Shown here one piece after another: positions 36,301 through 44,505 of a stretch of 64,000 nt of DNA (position 1 is the first letter of the stretch; each line of letters starts with the position of its first letter). Origin of the DNA: Ixodes scapularis (Eukaryota > Arthropoda > Arachnida > Ixodida > Ixodidae). The position numbers and the translations under genes were made by a program. The stretch is taken from assembly GCF_016920785.2 (NCBI RefSeq), contig NW_024609835.1:21419108-21483107 (forward strand), written 5' to 3'. The notes beneath the pieces are model-generated. The model was not told where the DNA came from. It saw only the letters and a program-made list of their open reading frames with translations, and searched no databases.

Positions 36301-39300
36301 AATTATATTTAGGTCCCTTGCGCTCACTATAGTGCAATGTGTAACAGCTTCAACAAAATAAAAGTTATCGCGTCAAATGTCTTCTTTTCACGTTGCCAGA
36401 GTATTTACGTTTTCCAAACGTCGCCTCAGGATAAATGACAGTATGCGTCTCGTTTACAAGCTCGTCTGCATATCCTTGATATGCAAGACTTTCACGAGCA
36501 AAATCAAGGACTTCAACCGAAAGATTCCGACATCTAAACTCACCGTTGAGAAGGTTCTTCACCACCTCAAGCGAGAGCTTTTCCACAAATACCTCCGGAG
36601 TGCTCTCAAATGGCCCCACCTCCGCCAGAATCTCCTCTGCCGTAAAACACTGTCCAAATATAAACAAGCATTACTGATAGAATAATACAAACAAAAATAC
36701 AAGTAAGTATGAATAATGCAAAAAATATATCTTGGTGAAAACAAAAACAATAAAATGTGGATTAATTTATATGTTCTTCTCGAATGCATTTTTTCTTACA
36801 AAAAGGTGTTACGTAGCACAAATATTCCGTCGTTATCTATTTTTGCATGAGTAATCGAAGAACAAACGAAACTATAACACTAGGGGTGTTTTAATCTAAA
36901 GTTATATTTGGCGGATTTACATGCCAAACCAAAAGACATCTGGCACGCCCGAGCCGAGGAGTAAGGATTAGTTTCGACCACCTGGTGATCTTTGACGGTT
37001 ACACGGCGCCTTCCCTGCAAGAAACCTTTGTCAGACTATGGGTACCTCAGCCGGGATTCAAACCCGCCAGATGAGGAATCGGCCTACCTCGGAACCACCG
37101 AGGTGGCTTGTTTTAACTACAGTAAAAATAGCGATAAATAAACGGTATACAAACCTTTATTGGAGAGTCCGCCATGTAGATGCCCTTAATGTGTCGTAGC
37201 ATGTCCTCAAACCTGAGTAGAAGCTGAGGCGGCTTGCTCCGGGGCGTGACACGCTTCAGCAGAGACGACAGGCATTGCTGGTAGCTGCTGCAATCGGATT
37301 CCGTCGTGCAGGCCTTCATCATGTTGGACAAGCGGTGAAGGACCACCACGCTCAGCTGCTCGAGCTCCCGAACGGATGGATGCCGAGAGGTGTTCTTGTT
37401 TTCCCACGGCACGTTGCGAAGCACGTTTTGGGCGGAGAGACACTGTAAGGAGGCCATGCAAATCAACGGACGTGAAAGAAAATTGATTTTTTTCCCCCGC
37501 AGACTGTGACTATTATTAACCTGGCACGGCGCCTGGAACGACGCGTTTCACATCGGTATGCTTAGCGTCCTAATCGGGACACCAACGGTGTAGTGTCACG
37601 AATGACAAATGATGAGGCGGCGAATAACTAAAGGAACTGAACCTTTAATGGGACGAACTTTTTCCCAAAACAAAAGAGGAAAAAGGTTAGTGTCGGACGC
37701 ATCGATGTCGGCAAAACAGCAAGTTCGAGCGCTGGGGCGCATTTTAAGAAACAAAGGGTATATTTTTACACCCCTTGTCACATATGCGACACCCCAAAAC
37801 TTCAGCTCGACGTACAGCAGGCACGCTGACGTCGAACTGACGGCCCCTATTTTTGCGAGAGGTTTGATGAAGGTGCGATTTAACATAATAAACAGCTACA
37901 GTACGTATCAAAGTCTACAGAAAAAAACAACACAGGTTTTGCAGTTGAGCCAGGAAAACCCTATAACTTTTTTGCAGTCAGTCATACTTACATTAGCTAC
38001 TTTAATAAGTTGTACAACTCGGCTATCAAGCCGCTGGTAAAACGGCAGTGGGCTGAACATCCACTAAAGTTTTGGGGTGTCGTATATGTGGCAAGGGGTG
38101 TTTTTTTGTTGTTTTTTTTAGAGTGCGAAACTGACCCCGGCTCTCCACGCGGAGCCCCTTATGTAGACGCGTGGGTTTCTGTAACAATCGGCGTAGAAGG
38201 TTCGGCCCGTAAAACATTGTAAACCTCGAATAAGCAATAGGGTTCTCGAATTTACCTGACACTGACCTTACAGAAGCACCAAATATGACCGCATCTACAC
38301 GTGGTGAATGATGTTGATTGGGGCGAAGCTCTGATGATACTAATTTTATTGTTCATAGGGAGTGCTGATGGTGCACTTTTTTTTTTATTGCTCATAGGTA
38401 ATGCTGAGTTTCGGGTTACGTTTCGACTTCATTATTACTGCTTCATGGTCGGTGAAATGCAGAGCCAGTGGTTCTTCTAACGGATCAGCTTGGATCCGCT
38501 AGAAGCCGTGGGAACGCATCTCCACCGCTTAAGTCAACGGTCGATGTCAGAAAGAATGTGTGGTATGGAACGAGGCTATATACGCATTTGAGCGTTTGAC
38601 CGCAGCGCCCTCTCGTCTACAAACGTTGAGCCATTGCATGCAAAGTTTAATGCGATTATATACGCATTTGACCGCAGCGCCCTCTCCTGTATAGATGTTG
38701 AGCGGCTACATGCAACGTTTCATCCATGACATCCCCAGCTCCTGAGTTACAACCACATCTCAGAGCGCCCTATACTCGTCCCGCAGTCGTGGCCGAGTGG
38801 TTAAGGCGATGGACTAGAAATCTATTGGGGTCTCCCCGCACAGGTTCGAATCCTGTTGACTGCGCAAACATTTTTTTTTTTTTAAGAAGACAGATGAGAT
38901 GGCAATCGATGTGAGCACGGACGCCGGGCAAGGCTAGACCTTAAGGAGCGTCGCCCCTAAAAGGTGTATCCGCGGCCAGGCATCGAGCCCCGGCTTTCCG
39001 CGTGGGAGGCAAGCACGATAGCGGTTAGGCCACGGGTGCGTTGCCTACTTGGCCAGCTGCGCGCGTGGCAGTATATTTATTCCGCGCCCCCTTCTTTGTT
39101 CCACATTTTCGCCGCCCGGCTGCACAGTGTCTGTTGCACACTGGGATGGGCGATAGCTCCCTGCTTCTCTGCTTCGCGTACTTTTTGCCGAGTGGCGTTG
39201 CCTTCTTTGAAGTTGCGAATACCTCCCATACTTTCCAGTCTACATAGAATAACAACAAAAGTACGTCACAACAGTCGCTGGGTAATAGTGCGAGTTTTCG

Positions 39301-42300
39301 TAACCGTGGTGGCTGGATGGAGAAGCCGAACATTTTTTACTTGCCAAACCAACAAAGGCAATCTGGCACGCCCCGGCGGAGGACCAAGGATTAATTTCAA
39401 CCGCCTGAATATATCTTCACACGAACCGGAACGTCGGTCACAAGGAGTCTTCTCCACACTTAACATCTGTCAGATTACGGGCAACTTGGCCGGGATTCGA
39501 ACCCTCCACTTCTAGTTTCAATTGCCGGCGCCTTGCCCCGGAGCCACCTATTCGGCTTGAATGAAAGCGCGCCGGCGAGGAAAAGCGAATATATGCAAAA
39601 GTTTCGCCTAGCCCCCGCACCAAAGCGCTGTTAATCTCCGCGGCATTTCCATTCACGGAATGAAAGTGATTCGCATATTACAAATCTGGAACGTCAACAA
39701 CATAATAGAAAAAGAAATATAAATATATAGTAAACATACCAGTCGGAGACACGTCTCGGGGACTCTCCAGACCGGGTTGGGACATACAAAAGTCGCACCG
39801 TAGAACAAGCAGTATCGTGAAACGTTGTAGTATTCACTAAAATTTATGTTTACAAATTATTATATGGGATTGTTTACTTTCCAAAATGTGCCATACAAAA
39901 AGCAACACACATGAATACAAACTCAGCATCTGCGCTATGTATACTTGCGGACAAAGTAAGCTGTAACGATGGTGCAACGACCGAAATAATATATCACTAA
40001 GACAAATTTATGAGACAGTTGCGAAGCTCGGGAACTAAGGGTGAAGCAGAAAAATGTCTGGGGAGTATTTCGACGCCAGCGTCTGCGTGGCTGGCGATGC
40101 ATTGAGATGGACGCTCGGTCCGCCTAGTTCCAGCACCTCCGCGATTAATCCTGATTATGTTAAAGCACTGTACTGCGCGCTCTTCCGGCTCTGCGGACTT
40201 CTCAATAAATGTCAAAGCGCACTCCAAGGACAGGAGTCATACAAACGCGAACAGTTAAAAATAGTGAGGTCACTGCGCCCGATTGGCTGAGGTGCTGGCA
40301 GCACAAGAACAAAGATAGAACGAAGTTCATGACGTTGCGTCTTATAGGCTGCTTAATTCGTCATATTGGCTTATGGGTACCCAGCAAATCTAACTCAATG
40401 CCAATCCGCGCGCCTCTCGCGGCGGCGTCGCGCGTACTCATCGGGAAGCGACCTCGGCTGTAGCAGCTCAACTGCAGTGTTAAATCGGTGGGTGTTGTAA
40501 GGTCGGTATGCCTGCTTGGACTACCAAGTTGGGGCAAGCGCGGGAGCGGCGGCAGAGCTCCAACGCTCTTCCTACGCCGACTCAAAAGTGTCCGCGGGCG
40601 ACTGGTAAAGACCTCGAAAATAACTCAGAATGGGAAGTGAAACTGGGAGAGATACCGGCACTCGAAATGCCATTTCAGCAGCAAGAGGCGCCCTCATCAA
40701 GATGAGAGTGCACAACCCAGTGAGTACGCTTTCTGGACCATTTCAGTGCATTTGCGAGATAAAATCCTTAGTAACGGAACCATCACTGACGTTGGACCGA
40801 AAGATATAGGACGCGCTTCCCCCAAAAGAGAAGTCGAACCAAGAACGAGGGGTCGCACTTTTTGGAGGCGCAATGGGGGACAGTGGGTGTATCACAGGGT
40901 CGCGTGTTAACCGCCCCCCCCCCCCTCCCCCATCCACCTTTTTCAGTTTTCTCGCGGTGAGTGTGCGGATGGCTCATTAAAAATATATTAACCTACCCGG
41001 CCCACCCGTACACGCCGCTTCGCGGCGCCCCGCTGGCGGTCCAAATAAAGTCCCTCGATACTTCATATTACAAGTAACGACAACCACTACAAATGACAGA
41101 GCACATTCTGCTGGAACAAAATGGCGGCATTCAGCTCAAACTACCACTGTGTGCCGCTATTCGCTTCCTAAAACCTGTACCCTCACGCGGTTGTCGTTTA
41201 AAAGAATGTCGCTACTTGTAGGAAGCTCTTATCTGGGGACTTTAGGCCCAAACCCCGCTGTCCCCTATTGCACCTCCGACCCAAAGCGAGAGATAGAATA
41301 CGGACAAGATTGCGGTCGACCATGCTATCGAACTCAGTCTGAGCATGCTTAGTAAATGTGCGTTGTTTCTGCGCACGAGCTGCTACTGGGTACGTTTCTA
41401 TAGGGTCTATTCACGTGCTGAGTCATCGCCCACAAACATGGCCACCAAACGATAAAGCTAGCAGTGAGCTTTGAGAAAAATAAAAACGGCAAAGCAAACC
41501 CGCCAATCGGGTAACCGCTTTTGCCTTCGGCGGCCATGCTTGTGTGTAGTGACTGGACATTAAAAGACAGTCTGACGTCATATGAATACACTCTATACTT
41601 TGTTTCAGCATAAGTCCAGACGCATCCGCGAGCTAATGAAGCCAAGCAAACAGCGTGAAAAGCTCCAGTCACTGTTCCTTTTCTGTTTATGATCGCTTCA
41701 GCGATGATGGAACACGTGTAGAAACATGATGAACACCATGACGGTGCACTTTTGACGCTGTCTGATTGGTTTCATGGGCTGCGCCCGGACCTCGAATGAA
41801 GCGAAGAATAGTTATTATCCTTCTTGTCTATACAGTCATTGAAACAATTATTTCAATGGCACGGCGACCACGCGCACAGATAATGAAGGCGACAAGCATG
41901 GGTACGTGGTAGTAAAGAGTGAACTCGAGTTACTTTACCGGCCCTAAACGCGGGGAAGTAGCAGGATGAGTCAGATAGCAGTGGCCACGGCACTCTCGTC
42001 CAGATGCAATATCGCATTTCTAGATCGATGTTTTACGTCGAGGCTACGCCACTGGTCTGTTTCGGTCGTCTCTTGTTGCAACTTACGTTGTCCACGAATG
42101 TACACCACACAGGTGGCGGAACTATATATTAATTCTAACCGATCTACATGCTAGACTAAAACTAATGGAGCATAAGGATTTTTTTTCACCTACTACTGAG
42201 TTTTACTACCTTTTCCAGCTTTATTCTCGTTTGTGGCCGACATTTCGTTACCGTTTGATGCAAACCGTCCTGCAAGTGAAGCCTGGCTATAATTGACATC

Positions 42301-42622
42301 GCAAGCTTCAGTTGCAGGAAAACGTCAGGGAACAAGGAGGCCAGAAGAAGCGAGGGATGTGCGGTTGTCGGTTAATCATTCTTAACGCGTTTCTCGGTAG
42401 TTTGGCGTTCATTAGCTCGACTTTGAGGGGAGCGAACCGATGGCTTACCTCGATACAATCGTACGCGCTGAGTCCCGTTGGCGTGCAGTGGATCTTGTTC
42501 TGTATGCTCTTCGCGAACGCATCAATGTTTTCTTGGGTTCTGTCAGCCGTGCATTGCTGGAGCAGCCCAGACGCCGCAGCCACCGCCAGCAGCAGGGGCG
42601 CGAGCCTCGTTCTTTTGGCCAT
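21174..42622 (-). CDS. ZIP4/ZIP12-like: Zinc transporter, ZIP/SLC39 family, LIV-1 subfamily (ZIP4/ZIP12-like), 13 coding exons
   Basis: Predicted zinc importer of the plasma or endomembrane, moving Zn2+ toward the cytosol. Exons from the 5' end: 42449-42622, 37155-37442, 36544-36649, 36134-36229, 35372-36061, 35178-35257, 33688-33850, 31408-31577, 29557-29751, 26649(or 26653)-26760, 24770-24922(or 24944), 22574-22761, 21174-21302. The protein is 847 or 853 aa depending on the exon 10/11 junction. The order is signal peptide, Cys-containing helical ectodomain, His-rich loop, PAL motif (CPALIQQ), then eight membrane segments with LGLHSH, HNVAD and HELPHEFGD. ZIP4/12 affinity comes from the PAL domain, LGLHSH after TM2 and the two-part ectodomain. 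Vertebrate relatives are about 650-690 aa; the excess is mainly exon 5. No retroposed features. Orthology to ZIP4 versus ZIP12 is not settled. Confidence 0.92.
21303..22573. other. ZIP intron 12 contents
   Basis: About 1.27 kb. It holds homopolymer-rich sequence near its 5' end: T run at about 22290-22310, G run at 22474-22493, and mixed C and A runs at 22516-22538. Otherwise nothing recognised. Confidence 0.5.
22574..22761 (-). CDS. ZIP exon 12: TM5 to TM7
   Basis: Starts in phase 1, completing FG-DFVVLISTGL, so HELPHEFGD is created across the junction. Continues YKKALFLNFLSALAAFAGLY, then NWILTVTAGIFLYVSLVDM. TAGxFLYxSLVxM is the TM7 signature of LIV-1 ZIPs. The donor is ATG/GTAGAT (phase 0). 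Residues about 743-805 in the 847-aa model. Confidence 0.9.
22762..24769. other. ZIP intron 11 contents
   Basis: About 2 kb, AT-rich. A GC-richer patch (23930-24060) contains no identifiable gene. No transposon was identified with confidence. Confidence 0.4.
24770..24922 (-). CDS. ZIP exon 11: TM4 and start of TM5, metal site
   Basis: Contains TM4 with GGAIHNVADGLAIGAAF and then LSTSIAVFCHELPHEFG. His and Asp of HNVAD, and the His and Glu residues of HELPHE, form the binuclear transport site in ZIPs. The usual Asp two residues before the A-I position (GDxxHN) is Gly here. Acceptor CTCTCACAG/GGATG (phase 1) or, 22 nt upstream, TTGACAG/GATGCC (phase 0, exon end 24944). Donor TTCG/GTGAGG. Confidence 0.88.
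25095..25258. repeat. Foldback element, GGAAGCAGG family, copy 1
   Basis: The left end (GGTGACAGGTTAAGACGTC) and right end (reverse complement GGTGTCAGGTTAAGAGTTC) are inverted copies. The middle contains CTGCCTGCTTCCTCCTCCCC, nearly identical to the middle of the foldback at 49029-49201. It lies in ZIP intron 10. Confidence 0.5.
26649..26760 (-). CDS. ZIP exon 10: TM3-TM4 cytoplasmic His loop
   Basis: Starts in phase 0 with NDHDDHGHGHSHLPKNIPDE and ends KTESNIEL. The cytosolic loop between TM3 and TM4 with a His cluster is standard in ZIPs and may bind or sense zinc. The end is ambiguous. The best consensus donor (CTT/GTGAGT, exon end 26653) does not keep frame with the strongest acceptor of exon 11, whereas a donor 4 nt on (TGA/GTGGGC, end 26649) does. 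The coordinates given use the latter. Confidence 0.78.
27172..27617. mobile_element. TA-flanked miniature inverted-repeat transposon
   Basis: A 446-bp element whose ends read CAGGGTGTGACAAAAA and, inverted, CAGAGTGTCACAAAAA. TA flanks both sides (27170-27171 and 27618-27619). The arms extend almost to the centre: ATGCTCATTC / GCGTTCGGCG blocks, then TTTGAAAATTTCAATGG inverted at the middle. No ORF. TA target and arm form suggest a Tc1/mariner-type MITE. It lies in ZIP intron 9. Confidence 0.75.
28521..29030. mobile_element. GTTAC-type miniature transposon, copy 1 (hAT-like)
   Basis: The left end CAGTGTTGGCGGTAATGCG is followed by many GTAACG/CGTTAC units. The right end carries the inverted set, ending GGTAACGCCTACAACAACG. 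Internal AT-rich segment without an ORF. The terminus and dense GTTAC motifs resemble non-autonomous hAT-like elements. A second copy is at 32690-33032. It lies in ZIP intron 9. Confidence 0.6.
29557..29751 (-). CDS. ZIP exon 9: LGLHSH motif, His loop, TM3
   Basis: 65 codons, phase 0 at both ends, residues 590-654. ILGLHSHDAGDHQGGHLHLH is followed by SHGHDHGHGDEEE, then TM3 (FWKQLGLIGAFYGLFVFEAL). L-G-L-H-x-H after TM2 is seen in ZIP4 and ZIP12. Acceptor CTGCAG/ATC; donor GAG/GTACCG, a weak match to consensus after +3. Confidence 0.88.
29842..30496. mobile_element. GGAACG-rich inverted-repeat element
   Basis: The left end CCTACAAAGGAACGCCGTTCC and right end (inverse CCTACAAAACAGGAACAGAAC) are diverged inverted repeats with multiple GGAAC units. 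A smaller foldback is nested inside (30218-30336). No ORF. It lies in ZIP intron 8. Confidence 0.45.
30218..30336. repeat. Nested foldback element
   Basis: Arms CATTGACTGGCAACAGGCAG and the inverse at the right (CTGTTGCCAGTCAATG), with further pairing of AAAACAAACTC/GAGTGTGTTTT and ACAAGG/CCTTGC. About 119 bp; a compact MITE-like hairpin inside the larger 29842-30496 element. Confidence 0.6.
31408..31577 (-). CDS. ZIP exon 8: TM1 and TM2
   Basis: Residues 533-589. TM1 is YGTLAVFIISLCSLVGVLLL. TM2 is YYYIMMGFIGLSFGTMTGDA, ending MLHLIPQ. GDAMLHLIPQ is the conserved end of TM2 in LIV-1 ZIPs. The exon ends at CCACAG followed by GCAAGA: a GC donor in place of GT. The join to exon 9 (LIPQ-ILGLHSH) matches the family, which supports the unusual donor. 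Confidence 0.88.
32690..33032. mobile_element. GTTAC-type miniature transposon, copy 2, one end only
   Basis: The right end (…GCTAGCGCCAACACTG) inverts to CAGTGTTGGCG, the same terminus as at 28521. The preceding GTAACG units and the AT-rich interior (GGTTTCACCTAAATG…AAACGCAAAAAAA) match the reverse complement of 28690-28860. The opposite terminus is not found, so this copy is truncated. It lies in ZIP intron 7. Confidence 0.6.
33255..33545. repeat. Inverted-repeat element with GCGAAAGCAT ends
   Basis: The left end AATGCGAAAGCATGAATG and right end (inverse AACGCGAAAGCATTAA) flank a GC-rich middle with several CpGs. The size is about 290 bp and there is no ORF. It probably is a miniature DNA transposon in ZIP intron 7. 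Confidence 0.45.
33688..33850 (-). CDS. ZIP exon 7: PAL-motif segment
   Basis: Starts in phase 0 with CWTTRELIRKFGQAGNGTIS and continues KHEFFQLCPALIQQAV. CPALIQQ holds the Pro-Ala-Leu motif that dimerises ZIP4-type ectodomains. NGT is a possible N-glycosylation site. It ends NAE plus one base at the donor GAAT/GTAACT (phase 1), residues 479-533. Confidence 0.88.
34240..34720. repeat. Degenerate tandem array with palindromic core
   Basis: About eight diverged units in ZIP intron 6. The core is close to CCCGCTAAATTTAGCGGGAAA followed by TTGACGTCACGTGACCT. Cores start near 34241, 34341, 34398, 34448, 34519, 34588, 34644 and 34698, so spacing is mostly 50-72 bp with one gap of 100. The core is itself a palindrome. 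Confidence 0.6.
35178..35257 (-). CDS. ZIP exon 6: basic linker
   Basis: 80 nt, phase 1 start and phase 0 end, residues 452-478: KARKRRNVPLEPSDHESHKH, then NSSASK. The KARKRR run could be a proprotein-convertase-type cleavage site; LIV-1 ZIP ectodomains are known to be shed, but cleavage here is inference. Acceptor TTTAG/GC, donor AAG/GTATGT. Confidence 0.82.
35372..36061 (-). CDS. ZIP exon 5: giant His/Asp-rich loop
   Basis: 690 nt, phase 1 at both ends, about residues 222-451. After LERLLKRLRVASQDIG it runs through repeated H-D, H-E, H-S and H-K pairs with about 54 histidines, then a Ser/Thr-rich break (TTASASYGSSTSYTSPSIV) and a second short His cluster. It lies between the start and the PAL motif of the ectodomain, where ZIP4-type proteins carry a much shorter His-rich loop. 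Likely role: low-affinity zinc capture or sensing outside the membrane. The donor is CATG/GTGAGC; an alternative CAG/GT farther on would break phase. Confidence 0.9.
36134..36229 (-). CDS. ZIP exon 4: FLxxLFxRYG motif
   Basis: Phase 1 at both ends, residues 190-221. It reads RCIEVGDAVTDFLEDLFKRY, then GDNSTEVITQQ. The F-L-x2-L-F-x-R-Y-G-x-N-x-T segment is characteristic of LIV-1 ZIP ectodomains. NST is a possible N-glycosylation site. The donor is CAAG/GTATGT. Joining to exon 5 gives TQQ-G-LERLLKRL, completing the motif. Confidence 0.88.
36544..36649 (-). CDS. ZIP exon 3: ectodomain
   Basis: Starts in phase 0 with CFTAEEILAEVGPFESTPEV and ends KNLLNG in phase 1 (donor AACG/GTGAGT). Residues 155-190. 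The splice to exon 4 makes LLNG-RCIEVGDAV, the end of the helix-rich domain and start of the PAL-motif domain. Confidence 0.85.
36903..37112 (-). mobile_element. tRNA-derived SINE, copy 1
   Basis: On the minus strand the head reads GCCACCTCGGTGGTTCCGAG with a pol III B-box-like GGGTTTGAATCCCGG, followed by a body ending near CGGGCGTGCCAGATG and TTTGGTTTGGCA. The body matches the copy at 39328-39559. It lies in ZIP intron 2. A tick SINE family (Ruka) is known to be tRNA-derived; identity with it is not tested. Confidence 0.65.
37155..37442 (-). CDS. ZIP exon 2: helix-rich ectodomain
   Basis: 96 codons, phase 0 at both ends, residues 59-154. It starts CLSAQNVLRNVPWENK and ends KGIYMADSPIK. Cysteines at CLSA, KACTTESDC and QQCLSS probably pair with those in exon 1 and exon 3. 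Acceptor CCTTACAG/TGT, donor AAG/GTTTGT. The amphipathic content (LEQLSVVVLHRLSNMM, LLLRFEDMLRHI) fits the helix-rich domain at the N-terminus of ZIP4/ZIP12. Confidence 0.88.
37730..38125. repeat. Imperfect inverted repeat in ZIP intron 1
   Basis: CACCCCTTGTCACATATGCG with ACACCCCAAAACTTC (37770-37805) is inverted at 38065-38103 (AAAGTTTTGGGGTGTCG through GGCAAGGGGTG). Pairing continues weakly outward. The enclosed 260 bp has no ORF. It could be a decayed foldback transposon. Confidence 0.4.
38575..38727 (+). repeat. Two-copy tandem repeat upstream of the tRNA gene
   Basis: TATATACGCATTTGA followed by CCGCAGCGCCCTCTC, then a diverged GTTGAGC…TGCAAAGTTT tail, occurs twice in tandem about 80 bp apart. 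The second copy ends about 55 bp before the tRNA-Ser gene. Confidence 0.65.
38783..38864 (+). tRNA. tRNA-Ser-AGA: tRNA-Ser (anticodon AGA)
   Basis: 82 nt with a full class II fold. Acceptor stem GCAGTCG/TGACTGC with a terminal G-T pair, A box TGGCCGAGTGG, anticodon stem ATGGA/TCTAT around loop CTAGAAA, long variable arm (TGGGGTCTCCCCGC), T arm ACAGG-TTCGAAT-CCTGT, and discriminator G. No intron. A run of 13 T's (38871-38883) follows and would stop RNA polymerase III. The gene lies inside ZIP intron 1 on the opposite strand. The intact long variable arm and terminator argue for a real gene over a SINE head. Confidence 0.92.
38871..38883 (+). terminator. Pol III T-run terminator
   Basis: Thirteen consecutive T's starting 7 nt after the tRNA-Ser discriminator base. 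Confidence 0.8.
38963..39042 (-). repeat. tRNA-like sequence (Gly-type), probably SINE head or decayed tRNA
   Basis: The minus strand reads GCACCCGTGGCCTAACCGCT with a B-box-like GGGGCTCGATGCCTGG and a possible anticodon loop CTCCCAC (CCC). The acceptor stem does not close and anticodon-stem pairing is poor, so I call it tRNA-like and not a gene. Confidence 0.5.
39328..39559 (-). mobile_element. tRNA-derived SINE, copy 2
   Basis: Minus-strand head GCCGAATAGGTGGCTCCGGG with B box GGGTTCGAATCCCGG. The body includes GTAATCTGACAGATG, GGTTGAAATTAATCC and GGGGCGTGCCAGATTG, ending TTGGTTTGGCAAGT, aligned block by block with 36903-37112. It lies in ZIP intron 1. Confidence 0.68.
39560..41059. other. 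Unclassified part of ZIP intron 1
   Basis: Contains GC-richer patches and a C run (about 40914-40925). No exon or named repeat is supported. Open frames here are short and motif-free. Confidence 0.4.
41060..41240 (+). repeat. Dispersed repeat matching 19720-19895
   Basis: Shared blocks in the same order and strand: CTGGAACAAAA, TTCAGCTC/TTCAGTTC, CGCTTCCTAAAACC, and AAGAATGTCGCTACTTGTAG with GAAGCTCTT. The last 29 bp are almost identical. Class unknown. Confidence 0.55.
41645..41775. repeat. Foldback repeat, copy 2
   Basis: Matches 302-435: left arm CAAACAGCGTGAAAAGC, then a middle with AACATGATGAACACCATGA, then right arm CTTTTGACGCTGTCTGATTGG. It lies in ZIP intron 1. Confidence 0.45.
42449..42622 (-). 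CDS. ZIP exon 1: start codon, signal peptide
   Basis: 58 codons beginning MAKRTRLAPLLLAVAAASGL, a basic start followed by a hydrophobic core. Cleavage is likely after QQCTA (residue about 26). The mature part begins DRTQENIDAF and ends AYDCIE. The ATG sits in a good context (CACAATGGC). A plausible 3' splice site (TTTCAACAG/GAG) lies 22 nt upstream, so a non-coding first exon probably exists farther up (above 42644), but I could not place it. The donor is GAG/GTAAGC, phase 0. Confidence 0.85.
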
Positions 42623-42861
42623 TGTGACTGCTTTCTCAAAACTCCTGTTGAAACGGACATTGAAAAAACATATATGTCAGTCTGAGAGGGTAGATCGTTT
42701 AAAATAGCTCATCTAAAAACATTAATTATTACAGCGAATTTGGCAAGAAAATTGTGTAGTTGAATAAAAAGAACAAACTTGCTAGAATTTACTACAGCAA
42801 AAGTGCTCCTAGAGTAAACTGTAATGATATGAAATATGTTTCTGGCATAAAGAGAATAAAG

Positions 42862-43471
42862 TAGGGCTGGAAGTCAATCAAGAGTTTCAACCCGATTAAT
42901 CGCCACCCTTTAATCGAATAATTAATCGATTAAAAGGTCTCGTTTTTTTAAGGATAACAATACGAAACTCGGAATTCATATATTTTGATTGCATTTCCTG
43001 AATATGTGGTAGAAGACGAAATATACATCTTAGATTACGAATTAGTCTCGGGGCGTAGTAAAGAACAATTCAGACACTCAGAATCACAGGCTGTTACCTC
43101 AGCTAGACGCGGCAAAGAAATTATTTTATATTCTCCAGCAAGAGTAGCCTTCTTTGATCGTTTCGCAAGAGTCTCTGCTGCGATAAACAGAAACTCGAAC
43201 GGCGATGAACTGGCCGGGACACGGGTAACCTTCTGCACTCGTCTGGAGTTACAAATCTTGCCAATAGTTTACTTTATTACAACATTTGACCTGAGGTTTG
43301 CCCTCATACAGGTGTATACATGCTTGCCCACGTATGTGAGCCGGAAGAGCTCAATTTTTACTTTTTTTTTGGTCCGTCAAAATTTTACCTATTAACGGGT
43401 TAAAACATTTAATCGCGATTAAAGCATTAACCGACTAATCGGTAGGTTAATCGATCAATTTTCCAGCCCTA
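42862..43471. mobile_element. AGGGCTGG-ended element, copy 1 (hAT-like)
   Basis: The left end TAGGGCTGGAAGTCAATC and the right end, whose inverse is TAGGGCTGGAAAATTGATC, enclose ATTAATCG/CGATTAAT-rich subterminal repeats. Flanking 8-mers GAATAAAG and GTAAAAAG agree at 6 of 8 positions, as an aged 8-bp target duplication would. No transposase. A related copy is at 48230-48804. Confidence 0.68.
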
Positions 43472-44505
43472 GTAAAAAGTAACCTGAACCAGGATTCGAT
43501 AATATTCATAACGTTCACACTAATACATAGCAAGATAGAGCATACAAGCCTGAAGTGTAAATCTTAGAGGTTCTGTTTTTTTAGATCATCACCATCACTC
43601 CTCATCATCATAATTTATTATTCTTGAAAGCCCTACATTCATTGCACACCGCAAGACGCCAATTCGTGCCGTGTGGAATCGTCGATTCTTAACAAGACGT
43701 CAAAATTCAATAAATAGTTTTTCTTCATTACTACTTTACACAATGGGTATCGCATCTGGGAGATTATACCCTTCTCAACTTTTCAATTGCGTACGTTTTC
43801 ACGGAAGGTAGCATATACAGACAAGATACCAAGAAAACAAAAAAAAAAAGGAGTGATGTTCTCAGTTACAATAGGTTTTCTAAAACACAATAAATATCCC
43901 ATAAACGTTACCGCAACGCAAAGAAACCTGATAACACGTAGGAGAGTTTTAATGATGCGTATGGGACGAAACGCAAGCGCAGTCCGTTAGTGTATCGCAC
44001 ACCCCACTGCGCATGCGCGATGTCACCATGTGCATATCAGAGACGCAGTTCAGTCTCCGCAGTTTAGAACACGTAACCGCAACGGAAACGCACTGTGCCT
44101 GCGCTTGGTCGTATACGCAATACTAAAACTCGCTATAATCTTTCATGTCTAGTGCATATTTTTTACGGTAATAATGGGCTTCTGATTGACACGACGTATG
44201 TCTTATGACAATTTCTAAGCTTATGACCGCTACGTTTAAGGCTGGTCGGGCATAAAATACTATATATATTAAGATTATTTTATCGGTGATTACACGATAC
44301 TCTGTGCGATAAGGGTTATCAATTTTTAGCTGTACAGAGATCTTACGTCTTTAAGCATTTTCAAGTTATTTCGCGGCTTACGGCCGCGAACTGCACTAGC
44401 GGTTTTCGTTGAAAGTTTTCAAGTTATGAATACGTTTTTCTGAATTAACCGATTCCTGACTCACTAAAGCAGGCATTAATAAATTCTGGTGAATCTTGAC
44501 GAGTA

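Noticed and set aside
38963..39042. Second tRNA gene (Gly) beside tRNA-Ser
   Set aside because: The acceptor stem does not pair and there is no terminator; scored as tRNA-like repeat.
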